From NCBI RefSeq assembly GCF_011046555.1, contig NZ_CP049246.1:558001-622000 (forward strand): 64,000 nucleotides of DNA, in the 5' to 3' direction. Shown one piece after another: positions 9,060 to 18,011 of the stretch. Source of the DNA: Sphingobacterium lactis (GTDB taxonomy: Bacteria > Bacteroidota > Bacteroidia > Sphingobacteriales > Sphingobacteriaceae). Under the pieces are notes generated by a model. That model did not search any database. It saw only the letters and a list, made by a program, of their open reading frames with translations, and was not told the origin of the DNA. Both the position numbers and the translations under genes were made by a program. Numbering within the stretch: position 1 is the first letter of the stretch; every line of letters starts with the position of its first letter.

Positions 9060-9296
9060 TCACTTTTTGATCAATGGTATCAGGAGATACTCCAGACCAT
9101 TGAGTTTTATTTCATAGAGAGTTTCCAGTAGAACGCCCATCTTTCCGGGTGGGAATCCCTTTTGCTTGAACCAAGCAAGATAGGGTTCAGGAAGGTGACA
9201 AAGCCGATATCCCTGGTATTTTCCAAAGGGCATCCGGGTGTTTGCCAATTCGACCAACATATTCGGGTTGAACAGACTAGTCTCTTGTTTTGCCAT
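9060..9296 (-). CDS. DUF3820 family protein
   Basis: 78-residue protein matching DUF3820: MPFGKYQGYRLCHLPEPYLA (22-41), WFKQKGFPPG and MGVLLETLYEI. The family is small, cytosolic and uncharacterised; distant members have been called quorum-sensing-regulated virulence factors, but nothing here supports that role. Its first 20 bases overlap the end of the GT2 glycosyltransferase gene, so it is probably cotranscribed with it. Confidence 0.85.
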   Translation of the reverse strand: MAKQETSLFNPNMLVELANTRMPFGKYQGYRLCHLPEPYLAWFKQKGFPPGKMGVLLETLYEIKLNGLEYLLIPLIKK

Positions 9297-10029
9297 TTTT
9301 CAGTCGGTGTAACATCATGCGCATGGCAATTACGCCATGGTTGATCAAATTAGGGATAAACCCATAGTATTTCTTGAATATTTCGTAGCGTTCTTTCAAG
9401 CTCTGCTTATGGCGCTGCTGCGACATGCCTCCCACCAGGTATTTGGCCACATAATCCTTTACATTCACTATTTTATTGGCTTTCTGTGCCGCACGGATGA
9501 CCCAATCAATATCAGAACTCAATTTATATTGCAGATCATAGGGGCTGGTCAGACTCCGCTTGATATAGATGGCTTGGTGGCATACATTCATCCCATACTT
9601 GAAGGAAGTCCAATCAAATTGTTCCGGAGTCTTATGTCGGCGGTCACCGATAATCTCCCGTTCTTCATTGATCAATTTTGTTTCACCGTAATAGATATCG
9701 GCATGATCATCATTGCTGAATATCTTTTCCAGGGTAGTCGGCTCATATAGCTCATCACCGGAATTCAGGAACAGCACATAATCTCCAGTAGCTAGGGCAA
9801 GACCCTTATTCATCGCATCATATATGCCCTTATCCTTTTCTGACATCAAGATATTGATGGTATCACGATACCCCTCGATCACCTTCATGGTGCCATCCGT
9901 GGAGGCGCCATCGATCACGATGTATTCGATATTTGGATAGGTCTGGCAATCTACCGAAGCCAGGGTATGCCCAATATCGCGGACATTGTTGTAAACTATC
10001 GTAATGATCGAAACTTTAGGATAAGCCAT
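9277..10029 (-). CDS. Glycosyltransferase family 2
   Basis: 250-residue glycosyltransferase with a GT-A fold. The N-terminus KVSIITIVYNN, then YIVIDGASTDGT (nucleotide-binding Asp) and YVLFLNSGDELYE (metal-site region in GT2 enzymes), matches the WcaA-like group that transfers sugars in exopolysaccharide or lipopolysaccharide assembly. The ATG at 10029 starts right at the fold; an upstream TTG would add 15 unlikely residues. It is divergent from the FkbM gene and cotranscribed with the DUF3820 gene. Donor and acceptor sugars cannot be inferred. Confidence 0.9.
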   Translation of the reverse strand: MAYPKVSIITIVYNNVRDIGHTLASVDCQTYPNIEYIVIDGASTDGTMKVIEGYRDTINILMSEKDKGIYDAMNKGLALATGDYVLFLNSGDELYEPTTLEKIFSNDDHADIYYGETKLINEEREIIGDRRHKTPEQFDWTSFKYGMNVCHQAIYIKRSLTSPYDLQYKLSSDIDWVIRAAQKANKIVNVKDYVAKYLVGGMSQQRHKQSLKERYEIFKKYYGFIPNLINHGVIAMRMMLHRLKNGKTRD

Positions 10030-10294
10030 GCGCCAATTGAATGAGTAATGTAAAGTAAGAACAAAAATAGGCAAATTTTAGAATAGAATTGAAAGAACAT
10101 GAGCTCATTTTGAAGGCCTCTTTTTGCAAAAGGGGGCTTTCATTTTCCAAGACAGCTTAGTAATTGAGATTCAATTGGCATTTCCCGAGGCTTGAAAGTG
10201 TTAAAAGGTATTAAAAAAAACACGACTAAAGATTAATGCTTGGAAATTTATCGTACTTTCAAGCAAAATATTAACGAATTATAACCCGAACTGC

Positions 10295-10987
10295 ATGTCA
10301 ACCTTAAAAAAGACAATCCTGAAGTATTTTCCGATTCACAAATTCTTCCATGCGCGTTCGTTCTCGCAGGAAGGCGAGGATATGGTGCTGCGTGGGTTCT
10401 ATGAAGGGAGGAAGCATTACCGGGGATTTTATGTTGATGTAGGCGCTCACCACCCCTACCGTTTTTCGAACACCATGTATTTTTACAAAAAGGGCTGGCG
10501 GGGCATTAATATCGAACCTTCACCTGAGGCCTTAAAATGGTTCAAGTGGTTCCGTAGCAAGGACACCAACCTGAACATCGGCATCAGTGCCAGTCCACAG
10601 GAGCTGACTTACTATTGCTTTAACGAACCGGCACTCAATGGCTTCTCCAAGGAAGTATCGGAAAAAAGAGATGGTCTGAATGCCAAGTACCATCTTGTTA
10701 AGACCATTCCTGTCCCAACGCTGCCACTTGCGGAGGTGTTGGATAAACATGTACCGAAAGGGCAGAAAATCGACTTTCTCTCTGTAGATGCGGAAGGATT
10801 TGACCTGATCGTGCTGAACTCCAACGATTGGAAAAAGTACCGACCGACCTTCGTCCTGGTAGAGGAAGAATTATCGATCATCGAATTGGATAGATCTGAG
10901 GTATTTCAGTTGATGCTGCAGAAGGGATATGACCTTGTCGCAAAAACCAAACGAACCCTCTTTTTCAAAAATGCTGACGAGAAATAA
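10295..10987 (+). CDS. FkbM family methyltransferase
   Basis: 230-residue SAM-dependent methyltransferase. SQEGEDMVL (about 24-32) and the SAM-binding strand YRGFYVDVGAHHP (about 42-54) are followed by INIEPSPEAL and the FkbM motif IDFLSVDAEGFDLIVL (about 159-174). FkbM-type enzymes O-methylate sugars or natural products; within this polysaccharide block a sugar methyltransferase is the likeliest role. It converges tail to tail with the next GT2 gene, with one base between them. Confidence 0.9.
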   Translation: MSTLKKTILKYFPIHKFFHARSFSQEGEDMVLRGFYEGRKHYRGFYVDVGAHHPYRFSNTMYFYKKGWRGINIEPSPEALKWFKWFRSKDTNLNIGISASPQELTYYCFNEPALNGFSKEVSEKRDGLNAKYHLVKTIPVPTLPLAEVLDKHVPKGQKIDFLSVDAEGFDLIVLNSNDWKKYRPTFVLVEEELSIIELDRSEVFQLMLQKGYDLVAKTKRTLFFKNADEK

Positions 10988-10988
10988 A

Positions 10989-11912
10989 TCAGGGCTTTAG
11001 CCTACGCATCTTGCGCTGTTGGATTTTTTTCTCTAGGAATCGGGCAAGGCGCTCAAAGAAAGTACCTTTTCTGTTCTTGTAGAAGTGCTTGATGGCTTCG
11101 TAAGCTATTGGATCTTCTTCAACTAACGCAGGAAATTTCCTTACCGGCTTCCGCGCCAGTTCAACCCGGTAAACCTGATCGACATCTGAATGGGTCCCCG
11201 ATCCATCGGTGCCCGTATTCTGGATATAGGAATATCGCGGATAGAGCACCATCCCGTTCTGTTTGAATACAGAAAGGTACCACCGGATTGCCCATGAATT
11301 TATTTTGCCGGCCTTAAATTGCTTCACCTGCTTCCAGAAGTTCTCTGTACCATCAATGGAAAATGCTTTGTGATCGCGTCTTTTAAAATCCTTGGTCAAC
11401 TCCTCGATATCGGGGTTGAAATGCTCCCATGCGCGGGCCCATGTTGCCCAGCCCCAGCTGTTAGCTACACGGAAGAAAAAGGACTGCGGAAGCTTCTTGG
11501 GCTGCTCCACCGGATACATATATCCGGAGATTTCCATAACCCGTGGATCATCCTGATAGCGGACCAAGGCCTCATTAAAATATTGCAGGGCATGCGGCGA
11601 AGTTTCCAGATCGTCCTCCAGCACGATGATACTGCCATGCTTCTGGACCACCTGTGTCACTCCCTCAATGATGCTATTTGCCAAGCCCTTGTTCTGCGAA
11701 CGCTCGATGATGTAGATGTGCTTGAATTTCCAGGGCTCACGAATGATAGAGCGCACCTGATTTACGGCATCAACGTCCTGTGCCGTTTTTGCGCCGTCCG
11801 AAAAGATATAGATATCCGACTGCTCCGCTAAGCTATTGGCCTCCAATGCGGACAGGGTTTTACGTGTATGGGTCGGTCTGTTGTAAACAAATAAAGCGAT
11901 TGGTGCTAGCAT
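10989..11912 (-). CDS. Glycosyltransferase, GT2-like
   Basis: 307-residue glycosyltransferase. It begins APIALFVYNRPTHTRKTLSA and carries SIIVLEDDLETSPHAL (about 101-116; the EDD is a candidate metal/nucleotide site) and RVANSWGWATWARAW (about 148-162), typical of GT2-like proteins related to GNT-I/sugar transferases of surface polysaccharide clusters. The C-terminus is strongly basic. The ATG at 11912 is chosen; a TTG seven codons upstream would add a short non-conserved extension. It is divergent from the flippase gene. Confidence 0.87.
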   Translation of the reverse strand: MLAPIALFVYNRPTHTRKTLSALEANSLAEQSDIYIFSDGAKTAQDVDAVNQVRSIIREPWKFKHIYIIERSQNKGLANSIIEGVTQVVQKHGSIIVLEDDLETSPHALQYFNEALVRYQDDPRVMEISGYMYPVEQPKKLPQSFFFRVANSWGWATWARAWEHFNPDIEELTKDFKRRDHKAFSIDGTENFWKQVKQFKAGKINSWAIRWYLSVFKQNGMVLYPRYSYIQNTGTDGSGTHSDVDQVYRVELARKPVRKFPALVEEDPIAYEAIKHFYKNRKGTFFERLARFLEKKIQQRKMRRLKP

Positions 11913-12013
11913 GAAATTTGGAAAATCAATCAATTCAGAATCAAATATATGAGTAAATATCGTATTGCATTAAGTATAATGCTCTTTTTCTTATGCTGTA
12001 CAAGAATCTTTCC

Positions 12014-12021
12014 TAAATTTG
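12014..12021 (+). promoter_or_regulatory. Candidate -7 box for the flippase operon
   Basis: TAAATTTG matches TAnnTTTG and lies 15 bases before the ATG at 12037, predicting a very short leader for the flippase, asparagine-synthase-like and CapA genes. Confidence 0.45.
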
Positions 12022-12036
12022 TCGTTTAACCTGTAC

Positions 12037-13488
12037 ATGAGCGAGAATACGAAGAACATTACTATCAAGGGTCTCTATTGGAACACACTGGACCGTTTTG
12101 GGAATCAGGCGGTGGTAACCATTTTAGGGATTATTACCGCACGCTTACTCGTTCCGGAAGCCTTCGGTATAATCAGTATCCTGATGATCTTTACCACCAT
12201 TGCAACCGCATTTGTGGACAGTGGTCTGGCCACTTCGCTCGTCCGTACAAAAAATGTGTCCGAAGCCGATTACTCGACCATGTTCGTGTTCAATCTGTTG
12301 GTCAGTATAGGCTTCTACCTGGTCCTTTTTTTCGCAGCACCTTATATCGAACGCTTCAATGGCATTGATAACCTTGCCCTATACGCACGGGTGCTATTCC
12401 TGCAAATTATAGCACAGTCGCTAGGTATCGTCCAATACGTTAAGATTCTCAAGAATTTTCAATTTCACATCACGGCGAAGGTCAATTTATTGGCAATTTT
12501 CTTTGCTGGCCTCATCGTGGTGGCCCTTGCCTTGATGGATATGGGTGTCTGGGCACTGATCCTGCAGCCTGTTCTGTATGCGCTGTTCAGGTCGGTTCTC
12601 TTTTGGCTATGGGGAAATTGGAAAATGAGTTTCAACTTTAGTAAAGCGTCCCTGAGAAATCACCTTGGATTCTCCGTATCCTTTATGATATCCAATATGA
12701 TGGGAAAAATATTGTCTCCATTCTACTATTCCTTTATCGGAAAGCATTATTCCGTTGGAGATGCGGGATATTATTTCCAAGGGAATAAATGGGGAGAAAC
12801 ACCCAGCATGTTGATTTCCTCAATTATTCAGGGCACGACCCTTTCAACTTTAACGCCGATACAAGACGATTATCCGCGGTTCCTGAATGCCTGTCGGAAA
12901 ACCATGGCTACCTTGGCCTTTGTCCTTTTTCCGGTCAGCATATTGGCCATCTGCATCGCAAGACCTGCATTTGACTTTGCCCTCACAGAAACTTGGTTGC
13001 CTTCCGTGCCGTTCTTTCAGCTGCTCTGTTTCGGGAGTTTGTTTATTTCCATTACCGACATGAATGTCAACTTCCTCAATATCAAAGGGCGCTCTAAATT
13101 CTCCCTCTCCCTGGAAGTCATCAAATTCAGTTTAGCGATTCTCTTGCTATTCTTAACCTATCAACAGGGTTTTTTGGCCATCATATACGGGCAGATATCC
13201 GTTAGGATAGTTTGTTTTATTATTGCAAGCATCATGAGCGGAAGAGTCTACGGCTATAATACCTTATCCCAATTGAAGGATTTATTCCCATCGCTGTTGA
13301 TGAGCTTATTGGCAGCTATCGTCGCCTATCTTCCCCTGCATTTCAACCTGATCCAGCATAATTTACTACTTCTCATCGTTCAAACCATTATATTCGCAGG
13401 AATATACCTTGGCTTGAACCAACTGACCGGGAATGATGTCTGGCAGGAAGTATTGGCATTGGTAAGGAAGAAAATCATTAAGAAATAG
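12037..13488 (+). CDS. Wzx-type oligosaccharide flippase
   Basis: 483-residue integral membrane protein with about 12-14 helices, in the polysaccharide transporter branch of the MOP superfamily. The N-terminus TIKGLYWNTLDRFGNQAV and ARLLVPEAFGIISILMIF are hallmarks of the Bacteroidota lipopolysaccharide biosynthesis/flippase group. It would move lipid-linked glycan units across the inner membrane. The ATG at 12037 is preferred to a TTG six codons upstream. It heads an operon with the asparagine-synthase-like gene (2-base gap) and the CapA gene. No Wzy polymerase was recognised nearby. Confidence 0.9.
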   Translation: MSENTKNITIKGLYWNTLDRFGNQAVVTILGIITARLLVPEAFGIISILMIFTTIATAFVDSGLATSLVRTKNVSEADYSTMFVFNLLVSIGFYLVLFFAAPYIERFNGIDNLALYARVLFLQIIAQSLGIVQYVKILKNFQFHITAKVNLLAIFFAGLIVVALALMDMGVWALILQPVLYALFRSVLFWLWGNWKMSFNFSKASLRNHLGFSVSFMISNMMGKILSPFYYSFIGKHYSVGDAGYYFQGNKWGETPSMLISSIIQGTTLSTLTPIQDDYPRFLNACRKTMATLAFVLFPVSILAICIARPAFDFALTETWLPSVPFFQLLCFGSLFISITDMNVNFLNIKGRSKFSLSLEVIKFSLAILLLFLTYQQGFLAIIYGQISVRIVCFIIASIMSGRVYGYNTLSQLKDLFPSLLMSLLAAIVAYLPLHFNLIQHNLLLLIVQTIIFAGIYLGLNQLTGNDVWQEVLALVRKKIIKK

Positions 13489-13490
13489 GA

Positions 13491-14864
13491 ATGGACGCAA
13501 TTAAAGGAGATTGGGTAGGCTATCAGACTGTATTTTACCACGAAAAGACCGGAAAATACAGCCAGGACATCAATGAGGTCATTGATTACAACAACCTGGA
13601 AATAGATCCTGCCGGCCTTTCCGCTTATTTGGATTATGGTTATTCCGTATTCGGCCATACGCCGGTTAAATACGTCAGGTACCTCTTGCCCCATGAAACA
13701 CTGGAAATTATCGATGGTAAGGTCCGCACCACAATGGGCAAGGATCGGACCCTGGATCTGTTGGGGAAAACAAGCCATGAAGATGATGTGCTCGGCAAGA
13801 TCGAAAATGCGGTCAATACATGGGCAGCGGGTTTCCAGGAAGACATCCTCATCCCAACCAGCGGAGGGTTTGATTCCCGGTTGATGAATGTCTTGATCAA
13901 CGATAAATCCAGGATCCATGCCTATACCTATGGCACGTCCCTAAATCAGGGCGAATCCAGAGAATCGGTGTATGCGAATTTGCTATCCCAACGTTTGGGC
14001 ACGCAATGGAGCCGTATTCCCTTGGGTACCTTCAATGTCTATATGGACGATTGGTATACCCAATTTGGCCCGGCAGTGGCTGCATCTGGAACCTATCACA
14101 TGGAATTCTACCACAAGATCAAAGAGAAAGAGGGCGGGAATCCTATGCAGCTCCTGAGCGGTATCATTGGTGATGCCTGGGCGGGTGCCGTCAAAGTTCC
14201 CATGGTCCATAACCCGAAAGAATACCGTACGCTGGGGTATACTCACGGCATGAGTGCCGACTCCAAACGGGCCACAGGTGTAGATTATACCTCTTTGATC
14301 GAACCGATATTCGATCGCCAAAAGGAACATCTCGCCTCTCCGGAGTACCGCATCATTACCGCGATGCGAACTAAAATGATGATGTTGCAGTATTTGATTT
14401 CCGTACCGGCACGCATTGCCTATCCAGGATACTCCCCTTTTATCGACGAGGACATCGCGATCGCTATGCTCAACCTCCCAGTCGAGCGAAAAGAAAATCG
14501 AGCCTGGCAGCAGGATTTCTTCCGCAAGCACAATCTCCTTTTTGAAGAAGAGAAGCATAAATATACCTATCAGAATAGCCTGAACTATTATGCACTGTTG
14601 CATGAGCGTCTAGAGTCTCTATCTGTCGATCTGTTGCGCGAGCACATCCAGCCCGACTATCTGCATTGGATCAACCAGAAGATCATGCACATCGGCACGA
14701 AGGAACGGATATTCCAGACGCTAATGCATACGCCTAAGGTGAAGGGTGTGCTGAAGCTTTTGGGTGCGAAGAATGAATTACTTGAGGCCTATTTTGCGTA
14801 TATTACGATAAAACCAATCGAAACGCTGTTAAAGAAACGTCATGTCGGAATCCACCAAGCATAA
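13491..14864 (+). CDS. Asparagine synthase-like protein lacking the glutaminase nucleophile
   Basis: 457-residue protein. The PP-loop ATP-pyrophosphatase motif SGGFDS (124-129) identifies the synthase domain of the asparagine synthetase family, and YSPFIDEDIAIAML near 310 fits the C-terminal synthase core. The first 100 residues resemble only the late part of a class-II glutaminase domain (GYQTVFYHEKTGKY, then AGLSAYLDYGYSVFGHTPV). The N-terminal catalytic cysteine and its half of the domain are missing, so glutamine hydrolysis is unlikely. Such proteins occur in polysaccharide clusters and may amidate a carboxylated sugar or peptide using free ammonia (inference). The gene overlaps the CapA gene by 23 bases. 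Confidence 0.82.
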   Translation: MDAIKGDWVGYQTVFYHEKTGKYSQDINEVIDYNNLEIDPAGLSAYLDYGYSVFGHTPVKYVRYLLPHETLEIIDGKVRTTMGKDRTLDLLGKTSHEDDVLGKIENAVNTWAAGFQEDILIPTSGGFDSRLMNVLINDKSRIHAYTYGTSLNQGESRESVYANLLSQRLGTQWSRIPLGTFNVYMDDWYTQFGPAVAASGTYHMEFYHKIKEKEGGNPMQLLSGIIGDAWAGAVKVPMVHNPKEYRTLGYTHGMSADSKRATGVDYTSLIEPIFDRQKEHLASPEYRIITAMRTKMMMLQYLISVPARIAYPGYSPFIDEDIAIAMLNLPVERKENRAWQQDFFRKHNLLFEEEKHKYTYQNSLNYYALLHERLESLSVDLLREHIQPDYLHWINQKIMHIGTKERIFQTLMHTPKVKGVLKLLGAKNELLEAYFAYITIKPIETLLKKRHVGIHQA

Positions 14865-15954
14865 GTTTATTTTTGTTGGCGATGTCGTGCTGCAGAGCCA
14901 GCCCCATTTCGATGCGGGCATGCAGGCATTGATGGCAGCCGCGCAGATCCGGGGGTGCAACTTTGAAGCACCGTTACAGGGATTGGGTCAACCGATCCGT
15001 AAAACCGGCCCGCACGTTGCGCAACGTCCTGAAGCTCCACTGTGGCTGAAGGAACTCGGATTCAACCTCTATAACTTAGCGAACAACCATATCTTTGACT
15101 ATGGTGCGGACGCAATGTATAAAACCGAAGAGGCGATCGGCATTGAGCATGTCATAGGCATCAGCAACGATGATGCAGCCTATGGCATGACGCTAAAACA
15201 CTTGGACGGTGTCAAATATGGTTTCCTGGCCTACGGCGAAAATGGATATGGCGCTCTGAACGGTGACCGGATGGACGGACATGCGTGGGTCAATGCCCCA
15301 CAGGTAAACCAGCAGATCAATAATTATAGCAAAGAAGCGGATATCCTGATCGTACAGGTCCATGCCGGTGTGGAACTCCTCAATGTTCCGATTCCGGAAT
15401 GGAGACAACGCTATCGGGAACTCATCGACCAAGGTGCCGATATGGTTATTGCACACCATCCCCATATCGTTCAGGGTGTGGAGGAATATAAAGGAAAACC
15501 GATATTTTACAGCTTGGGGAATTTCTATTTCGACTATCCCTCAAATCACCCTGCATGGAATACCGGCGCGGTGCTGGAATTGGATTTCGCGGATAAGGCA
15601 CTTCAAGGGTACCAGATCCACATCGTACAGAAAGAGAAGGATTTAATAAAGTTGCAGGACCGCACTTTCTCCGATAATTACATGCAAGTGCTGAACGACT
15701 TGCTCAATAGCCCGGATTACGAAGCTTATGTGGATAGCAAAGCCGTAGAAGAATGGGAAAAGCATCATGCTGCATACTATGCCAAGCCCTTCAACGGACT
15801 GGCATCCTATAGTCTGACAAAGCTATTGAAGCATGCGAAACGAACATTATTCAACCGCCAAATTGATTACAACATGATCTGGCACAACATGTTCATCGAA
15901 AGCAACAAATGGCTCGTAGAAAGAGCCATTCGAAATAAGATGAAGCAGCAGTAG
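14842..15954 (+). CDS. CapA family metallophosphatase (PGA_cap domain)
   Basis: 370-residue protein of the CapA/PgsA calcineurin-like family associated with poly-gamma-glutamate and capsule export. Family motifs: FIFVGDVVLQ near the N-terminus, NLANNHIFDYG (about 75-85), VQVHAGVE (about 171-178), IAHHPHIVQGVEEY (about 200-213) and IFYSLGNFYFD (about 219-229), which would supply metal ligands. No signal peptide is visible, unlike PgsA, so it may be cytosolic. It overlaps the asparagine-synthase-like gene by 23 bases; the two products are probably made together. The DeoR gene converges on it. Confidence 0.88.
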   Translation: MSESTKHKFIFVGDVVLQSQPHFDAGMQALMAAAQIRGCNFEAPLQGLGQPIRKTGPHVAQRPEAPLWLKELGFNLYNLANNHIFDYGADAMYKTEEAIGIEHVIGISNDDAAYGMTLKHLDGVKYGFLAYGENGYGALNGDRMDGHAWVNAPQVNQQINNYSKEADILIVQVHAGVELLNVPIPEWRQRYRELIDQGADMVIAHHPHIVQGVEEYKGKPIFYSLGNFYFDYPSNHPAWNTGAVLELDFADKALQGYQIHIVQKEKDLIKLQDRTFSDNYMQVLNDLLNSPDYEAYVDSKAVEEWEKHHAAYYAKPFNGLASYSLTKLLKHAKRTLFNRQIDYNMIWHNMFIESNKWLVERAIRNKMKQQ

Positions 15955-15964
15955 ACTGCTGCGA

Positions 15965-16708
15965 TTAGATCACTGTAATTTGCTTGCTGAATTCTGCAAG
16001 GCTTGGATGCTTGGGATTCAAATCCGTAATCAGGTAACTGATATCCTTCAATGGACATACGCGCAATTTCTGATTGGAGTTCAATTTCTCCACAATGCTC
16101 AATACGCCCAATTTCTGGGAGCAGCGGATCATGGCCTTCTTGATCTGAACGACTTCCCAATCCGAGTCCGTCACCCCTTCTTCCACCGAGAGACTGTTCG
16201 TCCCCAGCAAACAAAGATCAACTTTGATGTCCGTAAGCTCGTTGATCACTTGCGATCCGGATACCACATTGGTGTTCCGGCTAAGTTTCCCACCGATCAG
16301 GATCACCTCCAGATTTTCTTTCTCCGCGAGCTCCAAAGCCACCAGTGGACTGATGGTAAAAAAGGTGCATTGGATATCTTTGGGCACCAAACGCGCTAAT
16401 TCTATCATGCTGGTACCACCTCCGACCAGGATCGTCATGCCGCTTTTGATCAGCGATATCGCTTTGGAAGCAATTTCCTTCTTGGCCTCCTTTGCATAGA
16501 CGTTCCCTTCCTGAAAAGGATATTGAAACGATTTAGAGAGTGCACCCCCATAAACTTTTAAAACCTTCCCACTTTCCGCCAACTCATTCAAGTCGCGACG
16601 GATGGTGTCTTCCGAAACATTTAACTGTACACTCAAGTCCGAGGAAAGGACTTTATTATGGATATTAATCTGATGTATAATGTAGGCTTGCCGTTCTTCC
16701 TTTAACAT
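15965..16708 (-). CDS. DeoR/GlpR family transcriptional regulator
   Basis: 247-residue regulator. The N-terminal DeoR helix-turn-helix is clear (LSSDLSVQLNVSEDTIRRDL, about 22-41, then KVLKVYGGALS). The C-terminal DeoR sensor domain includes MTILVGGGTSMIELA (about 90-104) and VILIGGKLSRNTNVVSG. Such proteins bind phosphorylated sugars and repress catabolic genes, but no sugar operon is adjacent, so the target is unclear. Confidence 0.92.
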   Translation of the reverse strand: MLKEERQAYIIHQINIHNKVLSSDLSVQLNVSEDTIRRDLNELAESGKVLKVYGGALSKSFQYPFQEGNVYAKEAKKEIASKAISLIKSGMTILVGGGTSMIELARLVPKDIQCTFFTISPLVALELAEKENLEVILIGGKLSRNTNVVSGSQVINELTDIKVDLCLLGTNSLSVEEGVTDSDWEVVQIKKAMIRCSQKLGVLSIVEKLNSNQKLRVCPLKDISYLITDLNPKHPSLAEFSKQITVI

Positions 16709-16745
16709 ATTCTAAAAAGTATTTGACTATAAAAATAAAATATTA

Positions 16746-17936
16746 TCAGGATTTTTCGCTTTTATTCTCATCCTGACCGTCATTTTGTGTTCCTTTATTT
16801 TTCACGACAAATCTCGGCTTAAAGCCTGTCGATTTCTTTTCCTTTTTTATCTCAGCTTCCGGATTAGTCGGCTCACCAGCATCCCCCTCCGTTGAATCCT
16901 CTGGTTTCAAGGCAGATGCAGGACTTTCTGTAGACTCATCTTTCGTCTGGATTTGGGATTTTATCTTTGGTTTGAATCCGAGTTTTACAGGTTTAGCGGC
17001 ATCGGATGCAGCAGATGTTTCGTCGGGACTTTTAATTTCTTCTTGGTCATCCTCTTGTTTTGGGACCTGAGCAGCCTTAAACCGTGGGGTAAAACCCTTC
17101 GGTTTTGACGGATTCGGTTCTGTATCGGGAGTATCTTGATTGTCTTCCGCCTTACGGTCCGCCGTATCATCCACTTTTACCGGAGGTGCACTCGCTTTGA
17201 ATCTCGGTGTGAAACCCTTAGGTTTCGCTGTGCTCACAGGCGTCTCTTCCTTATTCGGTTGCGCATCTTCCTTGTTGTCAGCGGCCTCTACCTTTTTCGG
17301 AGGTGTTGCCGCTTTGAAACGTGGCTTGAAGCCAGCCGGTTTTGAGGATGGAGCTGCCTCTGCATCAGAAGAAGTCGTTTTAGGCGTATCTGTGGGATTC
17401 TTATCAACCCCACCCTCAATACCTTCTTCAACTTGCTTGGGCGGCGCAGCGGCCTTGAAACGGGGCTTAAAACCGGAAGGCGCAGCAGGCTTCTTCTCTT
17501 CCGTGGTCAAATCTCCAGGCCTCTCTGGAATTTCCGGCGTAGATTGAGTTGTCTTCGGTCTAAACTTCGGTGTAAAGCCGGCTGGTTTCGCTGGCTCCGT
17601 CTCCTTAACCTCAGGTTGATCTTCAGTAGGTTTGGCAACCGCAGCTGCTTTAAATTTCGGACGGAATCCGGCAGGTTTGGAAGCTCCCTCAACTGGCGGA
17701 GTTGCTACAGGCACGGTTTCCGCTTTCTTCTCCGCAGGAGGAATTTCCACAGAAATCTCTTCGAGCAGGAAATCCTTGCGCAGTCGATTGAACCAAAATT
17801 TCTTGCTATGATCAAAGCTTTTCTCACCCATCAATGCATAATCGCGATCAAATTCCTGATACAGCTCAGGACGTTCCTGTCGCAATGCATGAAGGTCGAT
17901 CTTCTTCTTGGTGAAAAATTCAGTGAATGTTAGCAT
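16746..17936 (-). CDS. Low-complexity protein with eight GFxPRF-type motifs
   Basis: 396-residue protein without a signal peptide. Residues 1-60 form a compact-looking domain (FTEFFTKKKIDLHALRQ, then GEKSFDHSKKFWFNRLRKDF). The rest is low complexity, rich in Pro, Lys, Glu and Ala, and carries eight evenly spaced copies of a short motif with consensus K-P-x-GF-[TKR]-P-[RK]-F-K. The glycines of the copies are at residues 90, 120, 155, 202, 241, 281, 320 and 371, spaced 30-51 apart. Copy 7 is degenerate (GFKPKI) and the eighth lies near the C-terminus. This suggests a multivalent docking protein. Function unknown. The ATG at 17936 is preferred to a TTG 13 codons upstream, which would sit inside the yebC terminator. 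Confidence 0.75.
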   Translation of the reverse strand: MLTFTEFFTKKKIDLHALRQERPELYQEFDRDYALMGEKSFDHSKKFWFNRLRKDFLLEEISVEIPPAEKKAETVPVATPPVEGASKPAGFRPKFKAAAVAKPTEDQPEVKETEPAKPAGFTPKFRPKTTQSTPEIPERPGDLTTEEKKPAAPSGFKPRFKAAAPPKQVEEGIEGGVDKNPTDTPKTTSSDAEAAPSSKPAGFKPRFKAATPPKKVEAADNKEDAQPNKEETPVSTAKPKGFTPRFKASAPPVKVDDTADRKAEDNQDTPDTEPNPSKPKGFTPRFKAAQVPKQEDDQEEIKSPDETSAASDAAKPVKLGFKPKIKSQIQTKDESTESPASALKPEDSTEGDAGEPTNPEAEIKKEKKSTGFKPRFVVKNKGTQNDGQDENKSEKS

Positions 17937-17959
17937 ATACAAATGTATACATTTAGACA

Positions 17960-17984
17960 CAAAAAAAGAGGGCAAAGCCCTCTT
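17960..17984 (-). terminator. Rho-independent terminator after yebC
   Basis: Perfect 8-bp stem AAGAGGGC / GCCCTCTT with a 3-nt loop, followed on the minus strand by a T run (A61-A67 of this line on the plus strand). It lies between the yebC stop and the start of the GFxPRF-motif gene, so the latter probably has its own promoter. Confidence 0.82.
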
Positions 17985-18011
17985 CCTGATTTCTATTGCG
18001 CTTGTTGCGTG

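Noticed and set aside
13983..14603. Antisense frame of 206 codons opposite the asparagine-synthase-like gene
   Set aside because: No recognisable domain; the opposite strand is well supported by the PP-loop motif.
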